Origin: Brevibacillus_H ginsengisoli
Lineage (GTDB): Bacteria > Bacillota > Bacilli > Brevibacillales > Brevibacillaceae
Assembly (NCBI RefSeq): GCF_050113715.1
Contig: NZ_JBNJQR010000012.1
Location: 1-64,000, forward strand
Length of the DNA: 64,000 nt
Direction of reading: 5' to 3'
Shown here: positions 53,326 through 62,278 of the stretch, piece by piece
Position numbering within the stretch: position 1 is the first letter of the stretch
How the letters are laid out: every line of letters begins with the position of its first letter
Position numbers and translations under genes: made by a program
The notes under the pieces: model-generated
The model's input: only the letters and a program-made list of their open reading frames with translations
What the model was told of the DNA's origin: nothing
Database searches by the model: none

Positions 53326-54270
53326 CTAAGAAGGATCTACTTCCAGCATGCGCTCCAATGAAGCGCGCGCCGCATCTGCCACATGCTCAGGCACATAAAT
53401 TTCTGGGCTCATATTTTCCAATGCTTCTACGCATTTTTTCAGGTTGTTGACCTTCATGTTCGGGCATACCAAATACTTGGATGCAAAGATAAAGGTTTTG
53501 TCCGGGCTGTCTTTTTCCAGCATGAAACGTACCCCGTCCTCTGTCCCGATAATAAATTCCTTATGGGCAGATTCACGACAGAACTTCAGGATTCCGGTAG
53601 TGGACCCTACATAATCAGCCAAGGCAACAACCTCTGGTCGGCATTCCGGGTGAACGACCACTAATGCGTTAGGATGTTGCGCCTTTAAGGTAACAATATC
53701 TTCAACGGAAAGCTGGTCATGTGTATTGCAGTAGCCTTCCCAAATAATCATCTTTTTGTCGGTGAACTGGGACACGTAATGCCCTAGATTCTTATCCGGT
53801 ACCCAGATGATCTCATCGCTATCGATCGACTCAATAACTTTCTTGGCATTAGAGGATGTGCAGCAGATATACGTCTCCGCCTTCACTTCAGCTGATGTAT
53901 TGATATACGCGACTACTTTGGCGTTCGGATGTTGCGCCTTCATCTTACGCAGACCTTCTACATTTACCATGTCAGCCATTGGGCAACCAGCGCGCTCATC
54001 CGGAATAATGACGGTCTTTTGGGGATTGAGAATTTTTGCACTTTCTCCCATAAAGTGAACGCCACAGAACAGAATAACATCCGCATCCGTCGTCTTCGCC
54101 TTTTGAGCCAAACCGAACGAATCCCCAATAAAATCAGCTACTTCTTGAATTTCTGGACGTTGATAAAAATGGGCGAGGATAATAGCGTTTCGCTCTTTTT
54201 TCAATTGCAGGAGTCGTTCTTTCAGCTCAGCATTCCGTTGAGCTTTCTTCTCCAACGCCAAGGCTTCCAT
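53326..54270 (-). CDS. nadA: quinolinate synthase
   Basis: Iron-sulfur enzyme that condenses iminoaspartate with dihydroxyacetone phosphate. 314 residues. IILAHFYQRPEIQEVADFIG at the N-terminus, three cysteine sites (ETYICCTSSNA, VVVHPECRPEV, KYLVCPNMK) for the [4Fe-4S] cluster, and GDSFGLAQ. AGGAGG precedes the ATG. It is 12 kb from nadB-nadC, with its own promoter, instead of in one operon as in B. subtilis. Confidence 0.95.
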   Translation of the reverse strand: MEALALEKKAQRNAELKERLLQLKKERNAIILAHFYQRPEIQEVADFIGDSFGLAQKAKTTDADVILFCGVHFMGESAKILNPQKTVIIPDERAGCPMADMVNVEGLRKMKAQHPNAKVVAYINTSAEVKAETYICCTSSNAKKVIESIDSDEIIWVPDKNLGHYVSQFTDKKMIIWEGYCNTHDQLSVEDIVTLKAQHPNALVVVHPECRPEVVALADYVGSTTGILKFCRESAHKEFIIGTEDGVRFMLEKDSPDKTFIFASKYLVCPNMKVNNLKKCVEALENMSPEIYVPEHVADAARASLERMLEVDPS

Positions 54271-54314
54271 CTCATTAACCTCCTTGGTGACTCTTACAGT
54301 CAGTTTGTACGGTC

Positions 54315-54344
54315 ATTGTAAGCTGTGCATCATTGTAAAGTCAA
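54315..54344 (-). promoter_or_regulatory. nadA promoter
   Basis: Minus strand -35 TTGACT (54344-54339), spacer 18, -10 TACAAT (54320-54315), about 45 bases before the nadA start. Confidence 0.7.
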
Positions 54345-54366
54345 TTATGGATATGTTGTCAGAAAG

Positions 54367-54397
54367 TCAGCATCACTTGTTTGACAACAAGTGCTGA
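54367..54397 (-). terminator. terminator overlapping the end of the HAD gene
   Basis: TCAGCACTTGTT / AACAAGTG-A-TGCTGA stem with a single bulge and a 4-base loop, followed by CTTTCTG. It includes the last codons and the stop of the HAD phosphatase gene. Confidence 0.75.
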
Positions 54398-55239
54398 TGA
54401 ATAAACTGGGCGACCCCATTCTCCCGATGATCAGGAGCCGTATATTTGCCTAGAGGTTTAATTGAATCGTCGGCATTGGCCATCACGACAGGATACCCAA
54501 CGGCGGATAATAGCTCCGTATCGTTAAACGAATCCCCAAAAGCTACCGTTTCTTCAGCGGTAATGCCCCACTTGTCAAAGAAATACGCTAATCCGCTCGC
54601 TTTGCTTACACCGCTTGCGATCACTTCGAAATTATTGCAGCTTGATGATGTGAAGGTGGCCGATTGTTCCCAAGGAGCCAGCTTTTGTCGAACACCCATC
54701 AGCTCATCCGAATCGGTATGCCAGACAAAAACTTTCACGATGGGCCGCTCTCCCGAAATAACACTCTCCATTAATTCCTTCTCCGGCACAGATTTAGAAA
54801 CATGGTAAAAAGAGAACTTCCGTAGCGACAATCCATCATGACAGGTGGCCTGTTCCAATATCGCTTCAATTTCGTCACGATCTTCAGCTACCATCCAACG
54901 GTTGCTCTCGGCGTCATGCAATTCGTAATAGATTTTTTTGCCGCGCAGTTCTGCTACGGTCGCCATTACGACTTCGATTGGAAGCAATACACTTTGGACA
55001 AGAGTCCCATCCTGTTCATAAATCGTCGCGCCATTGCTGCACACGTACCCGTCAAATGGGTAATTATCGGTTGGGCGCTTGGCCGATAAATACGTTCTGC
55101 CCGTAGAAATCACCAATTTACAGCCTTGTTGTTGAAGTAACGCGCATGCTTCCTTCGTGGCGTCCGTCATATGTGAATCTTCATTGAGTAAAGTCCCATC
55201 CATGTCAAACGCTGCTAGCTTCACTTTGGCAAGACTCAT
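54373..55239 (-). CDS. Cof-type HAD-superfamily phosphatase
   Basis: 288 residues. Motif I LAAFDMDGTLLNEDS (nucleophile Asp), motif II VISTGRTY, cap domain, motif III lysine region and motif IV VAFGDSFNDTELLSAVGYPV. Cof family, cytoplasmic, usually acting on sugar phosphates or flavin/pyridoxal phosphates. ATG at 55239 with GGAGG just upstream; a 23-residue longer reading is rejected. Stand-alone between the nadA promoter and the ftsH terminator. Substrate unknown. Confidence 0.9.
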   Translation of the reverse strand: MSLAKVKLAAFDMDGTLLNEDSHMTDATKEACALLQQQGCKLVISTGRTYLSAKRPTDNYPFDGYVCSNGATIYEQDGTLVQSVLLPIEVVMATVAELRGKKIYYELHDAESNRWMVAEDRDEIEAILEQATCHDGLSLRKFSFYHVSKSVPEKELMESVISGERPIVKVFVWHTDSDELMGVRQKLAPWEQSATFTSSSCNNFEVIASGVSKASGLAYFFDKWGITAEETVAFGDSFNDTELLSAVGYPVVMANADDSIKPLGKYTAPDHRENGVAQFIHQHLLSNK

Positions 55240-55258
55240 AGTTCCCTCCACATGAACA

Positions 55259-55298
55259 AAACATCCCGATTCACTGGCAAAAGTGGCACGGGATGTTT
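55259..55298 (-). terminator. ftsH terminator
   Basis: 10-bp stem AAACATCCCG / CGGGATGTTT with an inner TGCCA/TGGCA pairing, then TTTTGTT on the minus strand, 18 bases past the ftsH stop. Confidence 0.9.
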
Positions 55299-55315
55299 GT
55301 TTAATCAAGTCAATA

Positions 55316-57241
55316 TTAGACTTCTTTGTTATCGTCTTGTTTTGTTTCTGTTGGTTCGATTTTTGGTTGGATATTGATCACAACATCGTCATTCGTTGGT
55401 TCTTTATCCAATTTACCGTTCTCAATCAACTGTCTGATTTGCTCAGCGTCAAGTGTTTCCACACGCATCAAGGTTTCAGCAACCAAAGCCAATTGATCAT
55501 GATGTTTGGTTAACAAGTCCTTACAACGATCATATTGCTCGGTGATGATTCGTTGCATTTCCTGGTCAATCTCATAAGCGATTTGTTCCGAGTAGTTACG
55601 CTCGTGACCAATATCTCTGCCCAGGAATACTTGCCCTTGTGTACGTCCAAATTGCATTGGACCCAAACGACTCATTCCATATTCGGTAATCATGCTGCGG
55701 GCAATCGCTGTCGCGCGTTGGAAGTCGTTATGAGCGCCTGTACTTACATCGCCCAGTACCAATTCCTCCGCAACACGACCACCAAGCAGTCCCACGATCT
55801 TATCGAGCAAGTCGCCGCTGGTAGCGAAGTAACGATCTTCTTTTGGCAGCATGACGGTATAACCGCCTGCTTGACCACGAGGGATGATGGTTACTTTGTG
55901 TACCATATCCGCATTTTTCAAATGGTAACCTACGATGGTATGACCTGCTTCGTGATAAGCAACCAATTTCTTCTCATCATCGCTAATCACGCGTGACTTT
56001 TTCGCTGGTCCTGCAATAACGCGGTCGATTGCCTCATCAACTTCGAGCATGTTGATTTGTTTCTTATTCTTACGAGCTGTAAGGAGTGCTGCTTCGTTCA
56101 ACAGGTTCTCCAAATCAGCACCAGTAAATCCAGGTGTACGGCGGGCAATAACGTCCAAGTTAAGATCGTCGCCCAGCGGTTTGTTGCGCGCATGAACTTT
56201 CAGTACGGCTTCACGGCCCTTCACATCCGGACGATCAACCGTAATTTGACGGTCAAAGCGACCTGGACGAAGCAACGCCGGGTCCAGAATGTCTGGTCGG
56301 TTGGTTGCCGCTATCATGATGATTCCTTCATTAGCGCCAAAGCCGTCCATTTCAACAAGCAATTGGTTCAAGGTTTGCTCACGCTCGTCGTGTCCGCCAC
56401 CCAAACCTGCTCCACGCTGACGACCAACGGCGTCAATCTCGTCAATAAAGATGATACACGGAGCATTTTTCTTGGCATTCTCGAACAAATCGCGAACACG
56501 GGACGCACCCACACCCACGAACATTTCAACGAAGTCGGAACCAGAGATACTGAAGAATGGTACTCCCGCTTCCCCAGCTACGGCACGGGCAAGCAAAGTT
56601 TTACCTGTTCCTGGAGGACCGACTAGAAGAACCCCTTTAGGAATACGGGCACCCACGGCAGCAAACTTGCGAGGGTCTTTCAGGAACTCAACCACCTCAA
56701 CCAGTTCCGCTTTTTCCTCGTCGGCACCGGCTACATCGTCAAACGTAACACGCTTCTTCTCATCATTGTAGAGCTTCGCCTTGCTTTTACCGAAGTTCAT
56801 CACTCGGCTGCCGCCGCCCTGAGCTTGGTTCAGTAAGAAGAAGAATAGGATAAAGATGATCACAAATGGAATAATTGACGTCAAGAACGTGAGCCAAATG
56901 CTGTTGCCCTCTTGTTTCTGGAAGTCAACCTTTTTGATTTTGCCTTGATCAATCTTATCGTTAATGATTGTCAAAACATCGTTGTCATACAGTGGAATAC
57001 TCGTACTAAACGAGCTTTGACCATTCGCAGACGGTCTAGCCAGCTTACCTGAAACCGCGTATGTACCCCCTTCAGGACGAAGAGATGCTTCTGTAATATT
57101 GTCACTCTTTAACTCGGTGCGGAATTGCTGATAATCAAGCTGTGTTGTCTTATCTGTCCCAGAGAGGACGAAATTAACGATCCCTACTGTGACAAGAAAA
57201 ATAAGTAGATAGAACCCTGTATTACGAAAAAAACGATTCAT
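55316..57241 (-). CDS. ftsH: ATP-dependent membrane zinc protease FtsH
   Basis: 641 residues. Two membrane helices (about 7-27 and 110-130), AAA+ module with Walker [14 protein letters not shown], Walker [12 protein letters not shown] and the second region of homology [20 protein letters not shown], then the zinc protease site HEAGH. It degrades membrane and regulatory proteins, including Spo0A-pathway factors in bacilli. AGGAGG precedes the ATG. In the usual order tilS - hpt - ftsH. Confidence 0.97.
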   Translation of the reverse strand: MNRFFRNTGFYLLIFLVTVGIVNFVLSGTDKTTQLDYQQFRTELKSDNITEASLRPEGGTYAVSGKLARPSANGQSSFSTSIPLYDNDVLTIINDKIDQGKIKKVDFQKQEGNSIWLTFLTSIIPFVIIFILFFFLLNQAQGGGSRVMNFGKSKAKLYNDEKKRVTFDDVAGADEEKAELVEVVEFLKDPRKFAAVGARIPKGVLLVGPPGTGKTLLARAVAGEAGVPFFSISGSDFVEMFVGVGASRVRDLFENAKKNAPCIIFIDEIDAVGRQRGAGLGGGHDEREQTLNQLLVEMDGFGANEGIIMIAATNRPDILDPALLRPGRFDRQITVDRPDVKGREAVLKVHARNKPLGDDLNLDVIARRTPGFTGADLENLLNEAALLTARKNKKQINMLEVDEAIDRVIAGPAKKSRVISDDEKKLVAYHEAGHTIVGYHLKNADMVHKVTIIPRGQAGGYTVMLPKEDRYFATSGDLLDKIVGLLGGRVAEELVLGDVSTGAHNDFQRATAIARSMITEYGMSRLGPMQFGRTQGQVFLGRDIGHERNYSEQIAYEIDQEMQRIITEQYDRCKDLLTKHHDQLALVAETLMRVETLDAEQIRQLIENGKLDKEPTNDDVVINIQPKIEPTETKQDDNKEV

Positions 57242-57311
57242 TTCTTACCTCCTCTCGCGAAAAAGACACTTTCCACATTTTATCACAATGATAGTGTTTA
57301 TCACAACCAAA

Positions 57312-57851
57312 CTACTTGGAATAAACTTCCGGTTTGAGGATTCCAATGTAAGGAAGGTTACGATATGCTTCAGCATAATCAAGCCCGTATCCTACAACGA
57401 ATTCATCTGGAATCGTAAATCCGCTGTAATCAGGCGAGATTTCTACTTTGCGTCTTTCCGGCTTATTTAACAGTGTAACTACTTTTACGGATGCGGCCTC
57501 GCGATGTTTCATCAATTCAACCAAACGGCTGAGCGTAAGACCACTGTCCATAATATCTTCTACGATGAGAACATGACGGTTTTGCACCGAGGTGTCCAAA
57601 TCCTTGAGAATTTTTACGACACCAGAGGATTCTGTGTTGGCGCCGTAACTTGAAACCGCCATGAAATCCATTTCGCATTGGATGTTCATGTGACGGATGA
57701 TGTCCGCCATAAATATAACGGCTCCCCGAAGAACGCAAATGACTAAAGGATTTTTGTCCTTGTACTCCTTTGCGAGCGTATTTCCTAATTCCTTAACCTT
57801 CTCTGCAATTTGCTCTTCTGTTAGTAATATTTCCTTGATGTCGTTATTCAT
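57312..57851 (-). CDS. hpt: hypoxanthine phosphoribosyltransferase
   Basis: Purine salvage enzyme. 179 residues. PRPP-binding loop [19 protein letters not shown], the N-terminal [18 protein letters not shown] stretch ([12 protein letters not shown]), and [15 protein letters not shown] near the C-terminus. GGGAGG precedes the ATG, which lies one base from the tilS stop. Confidence 0.96.
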   Translation of the reverse strand: MNNDIKEILLTEEQIAEKVKELGNTLAKEYKDKNPLVICVLRGAVIFMADIIRHMNIQCEMDFMAVSSYGANTESSGVVKILKDLDTSVQNRHVLIVEDIMDSGLTLSRLVELMKHREAASVKVVTLLNKPERRKVEISPDYSGFTIPDEFVVGYGLDYAEAYRNLPYIGILKPEVYSK

Positions 57852-59294
57852 TTAAGTAACCTCCCGCCAATCTTCTCCAAGAAACTCCACTTCTACATAC
57901 AAGATTCTGCTTGATTCTTCTTGTACCAGTGCCTGCGACGAACGCTTCACTGAAGGAAGCCAAAGGATATTGTTTCCTGCAACCAAAACAGGCCATGTAT
58001 CTCTTAGGGCTTGGGGGATTTTTTGATCAATCATCAGGTCTTTCAGCTTCTTGTGACCATTTAACCCCAACCAAGACATACGATCTCCCGCTTTTCGATT
58101 GCGTACGACAAGTTTATCAGGCAGACGATCCGCATCAAAAACAGTTGAAACAGGTGACGCAACATGACGACACATCTCCTTGGACACCCAAGAAGTATGA
58201 ATGGCTACCCCTGCTTCTTCTACCCAGGTTGTCCCCGGAACGATTACATCATAGCAGTATTCGCGCGGGCTTGCAGCCTTGACTTGAACCTGCTCATGTC
58301 TTCCAAAATGTATGTATTCATATTGCCTTGTCACTGCCAAATGGTCTGGCAGATGGATAGATCCTGATGGACTGTCGCCATCTATGATACGTAAAACGGT
58401 CTCCACATGTTGCGAAGACCATTCAGATTCGTTTGACAGATAACTTAATATTAGTGTAATCATTCTCCTTTGTAAAGCGAGGTCATAGTTTAGAAACTTC
58501 TCTCGATTAATGACTAGTTTATTCAATTCTTTTCTTACTATTACATCTTCCAGTCCCGCCTGTGAAACCCGATCGAGGTATGCGGCCTCAACTCGTACAG
58601 ACTGTGCCAACTGTATAATATGTTCTTTTACCCGCGGATTTATGCCTATTAATGAAGGTATGACATCCAAACGGATTCGGTTCCGCACATATTTCCGTGA
58701 AGTGTTGCTGCTGTCTTCCCTGAACGGCAGCCCCTGCTCCTTCAGGTATGTCTCCAATTCGTGTCGATAAATCGTAAGTAACGGACGAACGATTTCCACT
58801 TGATCAGGAATCAGCCAACGTCTCGTCTGCATGCCCGCAAGTCCTTTCATTCCCGTACCGCGAAGCAGGCGAAATAGTATGGTCTCCACCTGGTCATCCG
58901 CATGATGAGCGACTGCCACCTTGGTCGCGCCGATTCGCCTGGCTTCCTCTGCCAACAAATCGTAGCGTACAAGCCTTGCCGCTTCCTGAACCCCCAGTTG
59001 GTGTTCCTTCATATACCCCGTTACATCTCGTTCAAACAAGGCACATTCGACTCCAATGGATCGGCAAAACTCACCAACAAATCTCGCATCTTCCCGTGAT
59101 TCTTCTCCACGGAAATTATGGTTGAGGTGAACGACATACAAGTGCCATCCATACTGATAGCGTTCGTTAAGACTCCACAAAAGATGCAGCAGCACAATCG
59201 AGTCCACACCGCCTGAGACCGCTACCACAATCTTCTCGCCAGGCGGCAACAGTTGAAGAGATTCAATTTGTTTTCGGACGTTTAGCAAGAGCAT
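57852..59294 (-). CDS. tilS: tRNA(Ile)-lysidine synthase
   Basis: Modifies the wobble C34 of tRNA-Ile2 to lysidine. 480 residues. PP-loop VVAVSGGVDSIVLLHLL at the N-terminus, VVHLNHNFRGEESREDARFV, ATKVAVAHHADDQVETILFRLLRGTG (split as VAVAHHADDQVETILFRL) and a C-terminal domain. The start overlaps the ThrE-type gene upstream by 32 bases; AAAGGA lies 13 bases before the ATG. Essential in most bacteria. Confidence 0.95.
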   Translation of the reverse strand: MLLLNVRKQIESLQLLPPGEKIVVAVSGGVDSIVLLHLLWSLNERYQYGWHLYVVHLNHNFRGEESREDARFVGEFCRSIGVECALFERDVTGYMKEHQLGVQEAARLVRYDLLAEEARRIGATKVAVAHHADDQVETILFRLLRGTGMKGLAGMQTRRWLIPDQVEIVRPLLTIYRHELETYLKEQGLPFREDSSNTSRKYVRNRIRLDVIPSLIGINPRVKEHIIQLAQSVRVEAAYLDRVSQAGLEDVIVRKELNKLVINREKFLNYDLALQRRMITLILSYLSNESEWSSQHVETVLRIIDGDSPSGSIHLPDHLAVTRQYEYIHFGRHEQVQVKAASPREYCYDVIVPGTTWVEEAGVAIHTSWVSKEMCRHVASPVSTVFDADRLPDKLVVRNRKAGDRMSWLGLNGHKKLKDLMIDQKIPQALRDTWPVLVAGNNILWLPSVKRSSQALVQEESSRILYVEVEFLGEDWREVT

Positions 59295-59724
59295 ATCGCG
59301 TCACAAATCCTTTCCAAACAGAAAAAAGCGATAAGCCTAGAATAAGTCCAGATGCAATCGCTCCCGCTTCCAGTGAAGTCTGTACCGACAACGTAATCCC
59401 GCCAATATTATCCCCGTTCACAAAAGCAAACATCGAACGATAGGCTGTCGCCCCAGGTACCAGTGGAATGACCCCCGAGATACTGAAATTGGTTGAGGGG
59501 ACTCTTAGCCGAACGGAGAGAACCTGACTCATCAACGACACAAAAGTGGCCGCGATAAAAATCGAAAGGGCCGGTTTCACATCAAAGATCGGCATCGTAA
59601 TGAAAATCGCCCATCCTAGCATGGCTACGAGGCCGCCAGCCCATAGGGTTCGGATCGGGACATTGAACAGCGTTCCATAGGACACAGCAGAAACAAGACT
59701 AAGAATTAATCCTTCCCATCCCAT
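59263..59724 (-). CDS. threonine/serine exporter family, small (ThrE_2/DUF3815-type) subunit
   Basis: 153 residues with about four to five membrane helices; PSTNFSISGVIPLVPGATAYRS is the conserved core of this half (given as FSISGVIPLVPGATAYR). ATG at 59724 is preferred because GAGGTG lies 6 bases upstream. Functions with the larger half encoded just upstream. Substrate export (threonine/serine) is by family only; in spore-formers this pair is uncharacterised. Confidence 0.85.
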   Translation of the reverse strand: MGWEGLILSLVSAVSYGTLFNVPIRTLWAGGLVAMLGWAIFITMPIFDVKPALSIFIAATFVSLMSQVLSVRLRVPSTNFSISGVIPLVPGATAYRSMFAFVNGDNIGGITLSVQTSLEAGAIASGLILGLSLFSVWKGFVTRYALAKRPKTN

Positions 59725-59729
59725 CCCCA

Positions 59730-60491
59730 TCACCTCGCAAAAGAAAGTACAATCGCCGCAGCTGAAGCAATTGACAAAGCAGTCAGGATCGCCTCGGCGC
59801 CGCGTGAGACACCGGCTACCAGATCTCCTGCCATCAGATCCCGTATCGAATTGGTTACCGCAATCCCAGGGAAGAGAGGGAGCATGGTGCCAATCAGCAT
59901 CAAATCCAAATGCAATAATGGAAAACAGCGATAGAAGAACAGAATTAATAGCCCTCCGATAAAACCAGCCATAAACTCAGCAAAGAATTTGACCTTGAGT
60001 ACCTGCTGAAAGTAAAAAACCCCCAGGTTCACCAGTATGGCTGCCGCTGCGGTAGGCAGAAAATCCATCAACGTGCCCCCGATCAGCAACGCAAAAGAGC
60101 CGCTGGCTAAGCCAGCCGCTATATGTTGAAGCCAAGCCGGGTATAGTGGCTTCATCTGATCAATCTCCTGCAACCGATTGTAGGCTTCGAGCAATGTAAT
60201 CTTACCCGCAACAAATCGGCGAGAAACGTCATTCACCAAGGTCACCTTGTTCAAGTCAAACGTTCGGTCTCTAACCCGAACCATTCTCGTACGATCCTTA
60301 TGTCCACCGCAAAATGAAAAAATCAAGCTCGTCGGCGTGACAAAGCTGTTGGCATCTTCCATATTGGCTGCCTTGGCGATTAAAACCATCGTATCTTCCA
60401 CGCGATACGTTTCCGCGCCGCTTTTTAACATAATCATTCCCGCGAGTAAGCACGTCTCCATCACGAGATCATCGGATAAAAGCATCCGCAT
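59730..60491 (-). CDS. threonine/serine exporter family, large (ThrE_1/DUF1212-type) subunit
   Basis: 253 residues: a soluble N-terminal region with CLLAGMIMLKSGAETYRVEDTM and FSFCGG, then about five membrane helices ending in FPGIAVTNSIRDLMAGDLVAG (given here as ITNSIRD-type core). Probable partner of the small subunit encoded downstream with a near overlap. It begins 3 bases after the kinase stop, so the pair belongs to the spoIIE-tilS operon here. Confidence 0.87.
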   Translation of the reverse strand: MRMLLSDDLVMETCLLAGMIMLKSGAETYRVEDTMVLIAKAANMEDANSFVTPTSLIFSFCGGHKDRTRMVRVRDRTFDLNKVTLVNDVSRRFVAGKITLLEAYNRLQEIDQMKPLYPAWLQHIAAGLASGSFALLIGGTLMDFLPTAAAAILVNLGVFYFQQVLKVKFFAEFMAGFIGGLLILFFYRCFPLLHLDLMLIGTMLPLFPGIAVTNSIRDLMAGDLVAGVSRGAEAILTALSIASAAAIVLSFAR

Positions 60492-60494
60492 CCC

Positions 60495-61427
60495 TCACAT
60501 CCATAAGTAATACAACGAACCAGCCAGTAATAAAAGGGAAGCTGCAAAAATGCCGCCAATCCACTTTCCGATTGCATCCTTATCCTGTTGGGGAGCCGAG
60601 GTGGAGCCAGGCACGGTTGTTTTAACCTGCAGCGCCTCAACCAGCTCTTGCCGCATCGAAACGACAGAAGTGTATTTCCCCTCAAGAGCCCGCATCAGAA
60701 CTGATCGATACGGATAAAGACTATTATTGCTCCGTATTATATCACAAAGGAGTTGATGGTTGTGCTTTGTAAAACTAATCTTTTTCCACTCTTCCCGTCC
60801 AATCATCAGCTTCACCATCATGACAGCGAGAGAGAAGAGATCATACGTTACACTAGCCCTGCGATCTCCCGCCAACCATGCGGCTCGATCGTATTCTTCG
60901 GTGAATTGGCGGACAGCATTGCCGATTTTGGTCACTCCGCCAAAATCAATGAGGCGAAGCTGTTTGTCAGTATGGACGACCATAATATTCTCTGGCTTTA
61001 GATCCCCAAAAATCCAGCCCTGATGATGTAAGATATACAACCGGGTAAGGAGTTGAATTATCAAGACAGGTACCCAATCGGTTCCTACTTTGGCGATATA
61101 ATGATCTAAACGTTCACCCTCTACGTATTCCATCACGTAGAAGGTATGTGTCTGTCCCTGAATGATAATATCATCCACATCAATGACATAGGGACCTACT
61201 CGAATCCCTCCATTGGGTTTGATCTCACGAAGCATGTTCACTTCCATGAACAAATCTAGAGAATCTGCTCCAATTTTGAGAGCGACACAGTTTCCCTGAT
61301 TTGTCTGGGCAAGATAAACGGTTCCATTCGCCCCGCTCCCTAACTCTCGCACGATTTGGTAATTATTACCATGCCATTTTCCCGTCAGATATTTGGGTAA
61401 GAATGGAGGAATGCGATTAAAAGACAT
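60495..61427 (-). CDS. membrane-anchored Hanks-type Ser/Thr kinase (YabT-like)
   Basis: 310 residues: kinase fold with GSGANGTVYLA, VALKIG (lysine), catalytic loop GDLKPENIMV (FGD instead of HRD) and DFGG, then a single C-terminal membrane helix (about 288-308). B. subtilis YabT, at the same chromosomal place, is a DNA-sensing kinase active in sporulation and DNA repair. No extracytoplasmic PASTA domains. ATG at 61427, overlapping the VWA gene by 11 bases. Confidence 0.9.
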   Translation of the reverse strand: MSFNRIPPFLPKYLTGKWHGNNYQIVRELGSGANGTVYLAQTNQGNCVALKIGADSLDLFMEVNMLREIKPNGGIRVGPYVIDVDDIIIQGQTHTFYVMEYVEGERLDHYIAKVGTDWVPVLIIQLLTRLYILHHQGWIFGDLKPENIMVVHTDKQLRLIDFGGVTKIGNAVRQFTEEYDRAAWLAGDRRASVTYDLFSLAVMMVKLMIGREEWKKISFTKHNHQLLCDIIRSNNSLYPYRSVLMRALEGKYTSVVSMRQELVEALQVKTTVPGSTSAPQQDKDAIGKWIGGIFAASLLLLAGSLYYLWM

Positions 61428-62184
61428 GATCTTGCAAGAATCCTTTATCTTCATCGTCAGACTTCGCTTCCAATCGATAGCGATCCTCCAACGAACGCGG
61501 AAGTTCTACATGCTCAAACAAGGCAATCGCCTCAACAATTGCCGGACCAGTAGGCGTAATGCCGCTCATGGTCAAACCGGTTGTCAGTTGATGCGCTTTT
61601 TCCACTTGTTGCGTCCATGGAATACGGACATCGATATGCTTTTGTTTCCCAGGAAATGTACAAACCATCATTTTGCTGGAACCGGAACGAGATCGCAGGC
61701 TGATGCTAAAATCATGGATCGCTTGTTGGACGGCATTCAGCTTGGTTTTCATACTGCTCGAGGTATCTACTAACATGACAACTTCCAGATTGCTGCTCTC
61801 TCCCAAATCATCGACCATCGTCGCTACCTGCATTCGCTTCTCCGGAGAGAGCTCTTCAACCGCTTCGCTGCCCAGGATCTCCTTGAGTTCTTTATTAACG
61901 ACGTGATGAATGGTTCGTGTCATCGCTTTGCGTGTCAACATCTGCACGGTTTGCGCCAATTGCGCGGGATAAACAATATCGCTTAAACCACTGCCTGCCT
62001 GTGCCATCTCCTTAATTTCCTTCTCCCCTTGATCTCCGAGTTCATCCCGCTCTACTATTCCAATCACGTTAACCGTAATTCCTTGTTCTCTTGCCAATGT
62101 CGCAGCGGCGACAGGGCTCATCCCGACATTGGAGCAGCCGTCTGTCACAACGAGAATTTGACGTAAAGTTGCTAACTTAGCCAT
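61417..62184 (-). CDS. VWA-domain protein (YabS-like)
   Basis: 255 residues with two VWA-like halves. The second has a complete MIDAS-type VMLVDTSSSM (about residue 135) for metal binding; the first starts LRQILVVTDGCSNVG. ATG at 62184 has GGGAG 8 bases upstream; a 35-residue longer reading is rejected. B. subtilis yabS sits at the same position between spoIIE and yabT. Function unknown, probably sporulation-linked by context. Confidence 0.88.
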   Translation of the reverse strand: MAKLATLRQILVVTDGCSNVGMSPVAAATLAREQGITVNVIGIVERDELGDQGEKEIKEMAQAGSGLSDIVYPAQLAQTVQMLTRKAMTRTIHHVVNKELKEILGSEAVEELSPEKRMQVATMVDDLGESSNLEVVMLVDTSSSMKTKLNAVQQAIHDFSISLRSRSGSSKMMVCTFPGKQKHIDVRIPWTQQVEKAHQLTTGLTMSGITPTGPAIVEAIALFEHVELPRSLEDRYRLEAKSDDEDKGFLQDHVF

Positions 62185-62278
62185 TAAAAAATCTCCCCAA
62201 TCTACTAGCTTTTCTACCAGTATCGACGAGGAGATAGGAAAACATACGCTATGATCTGCGCTTCGTATCGGTTTGAAT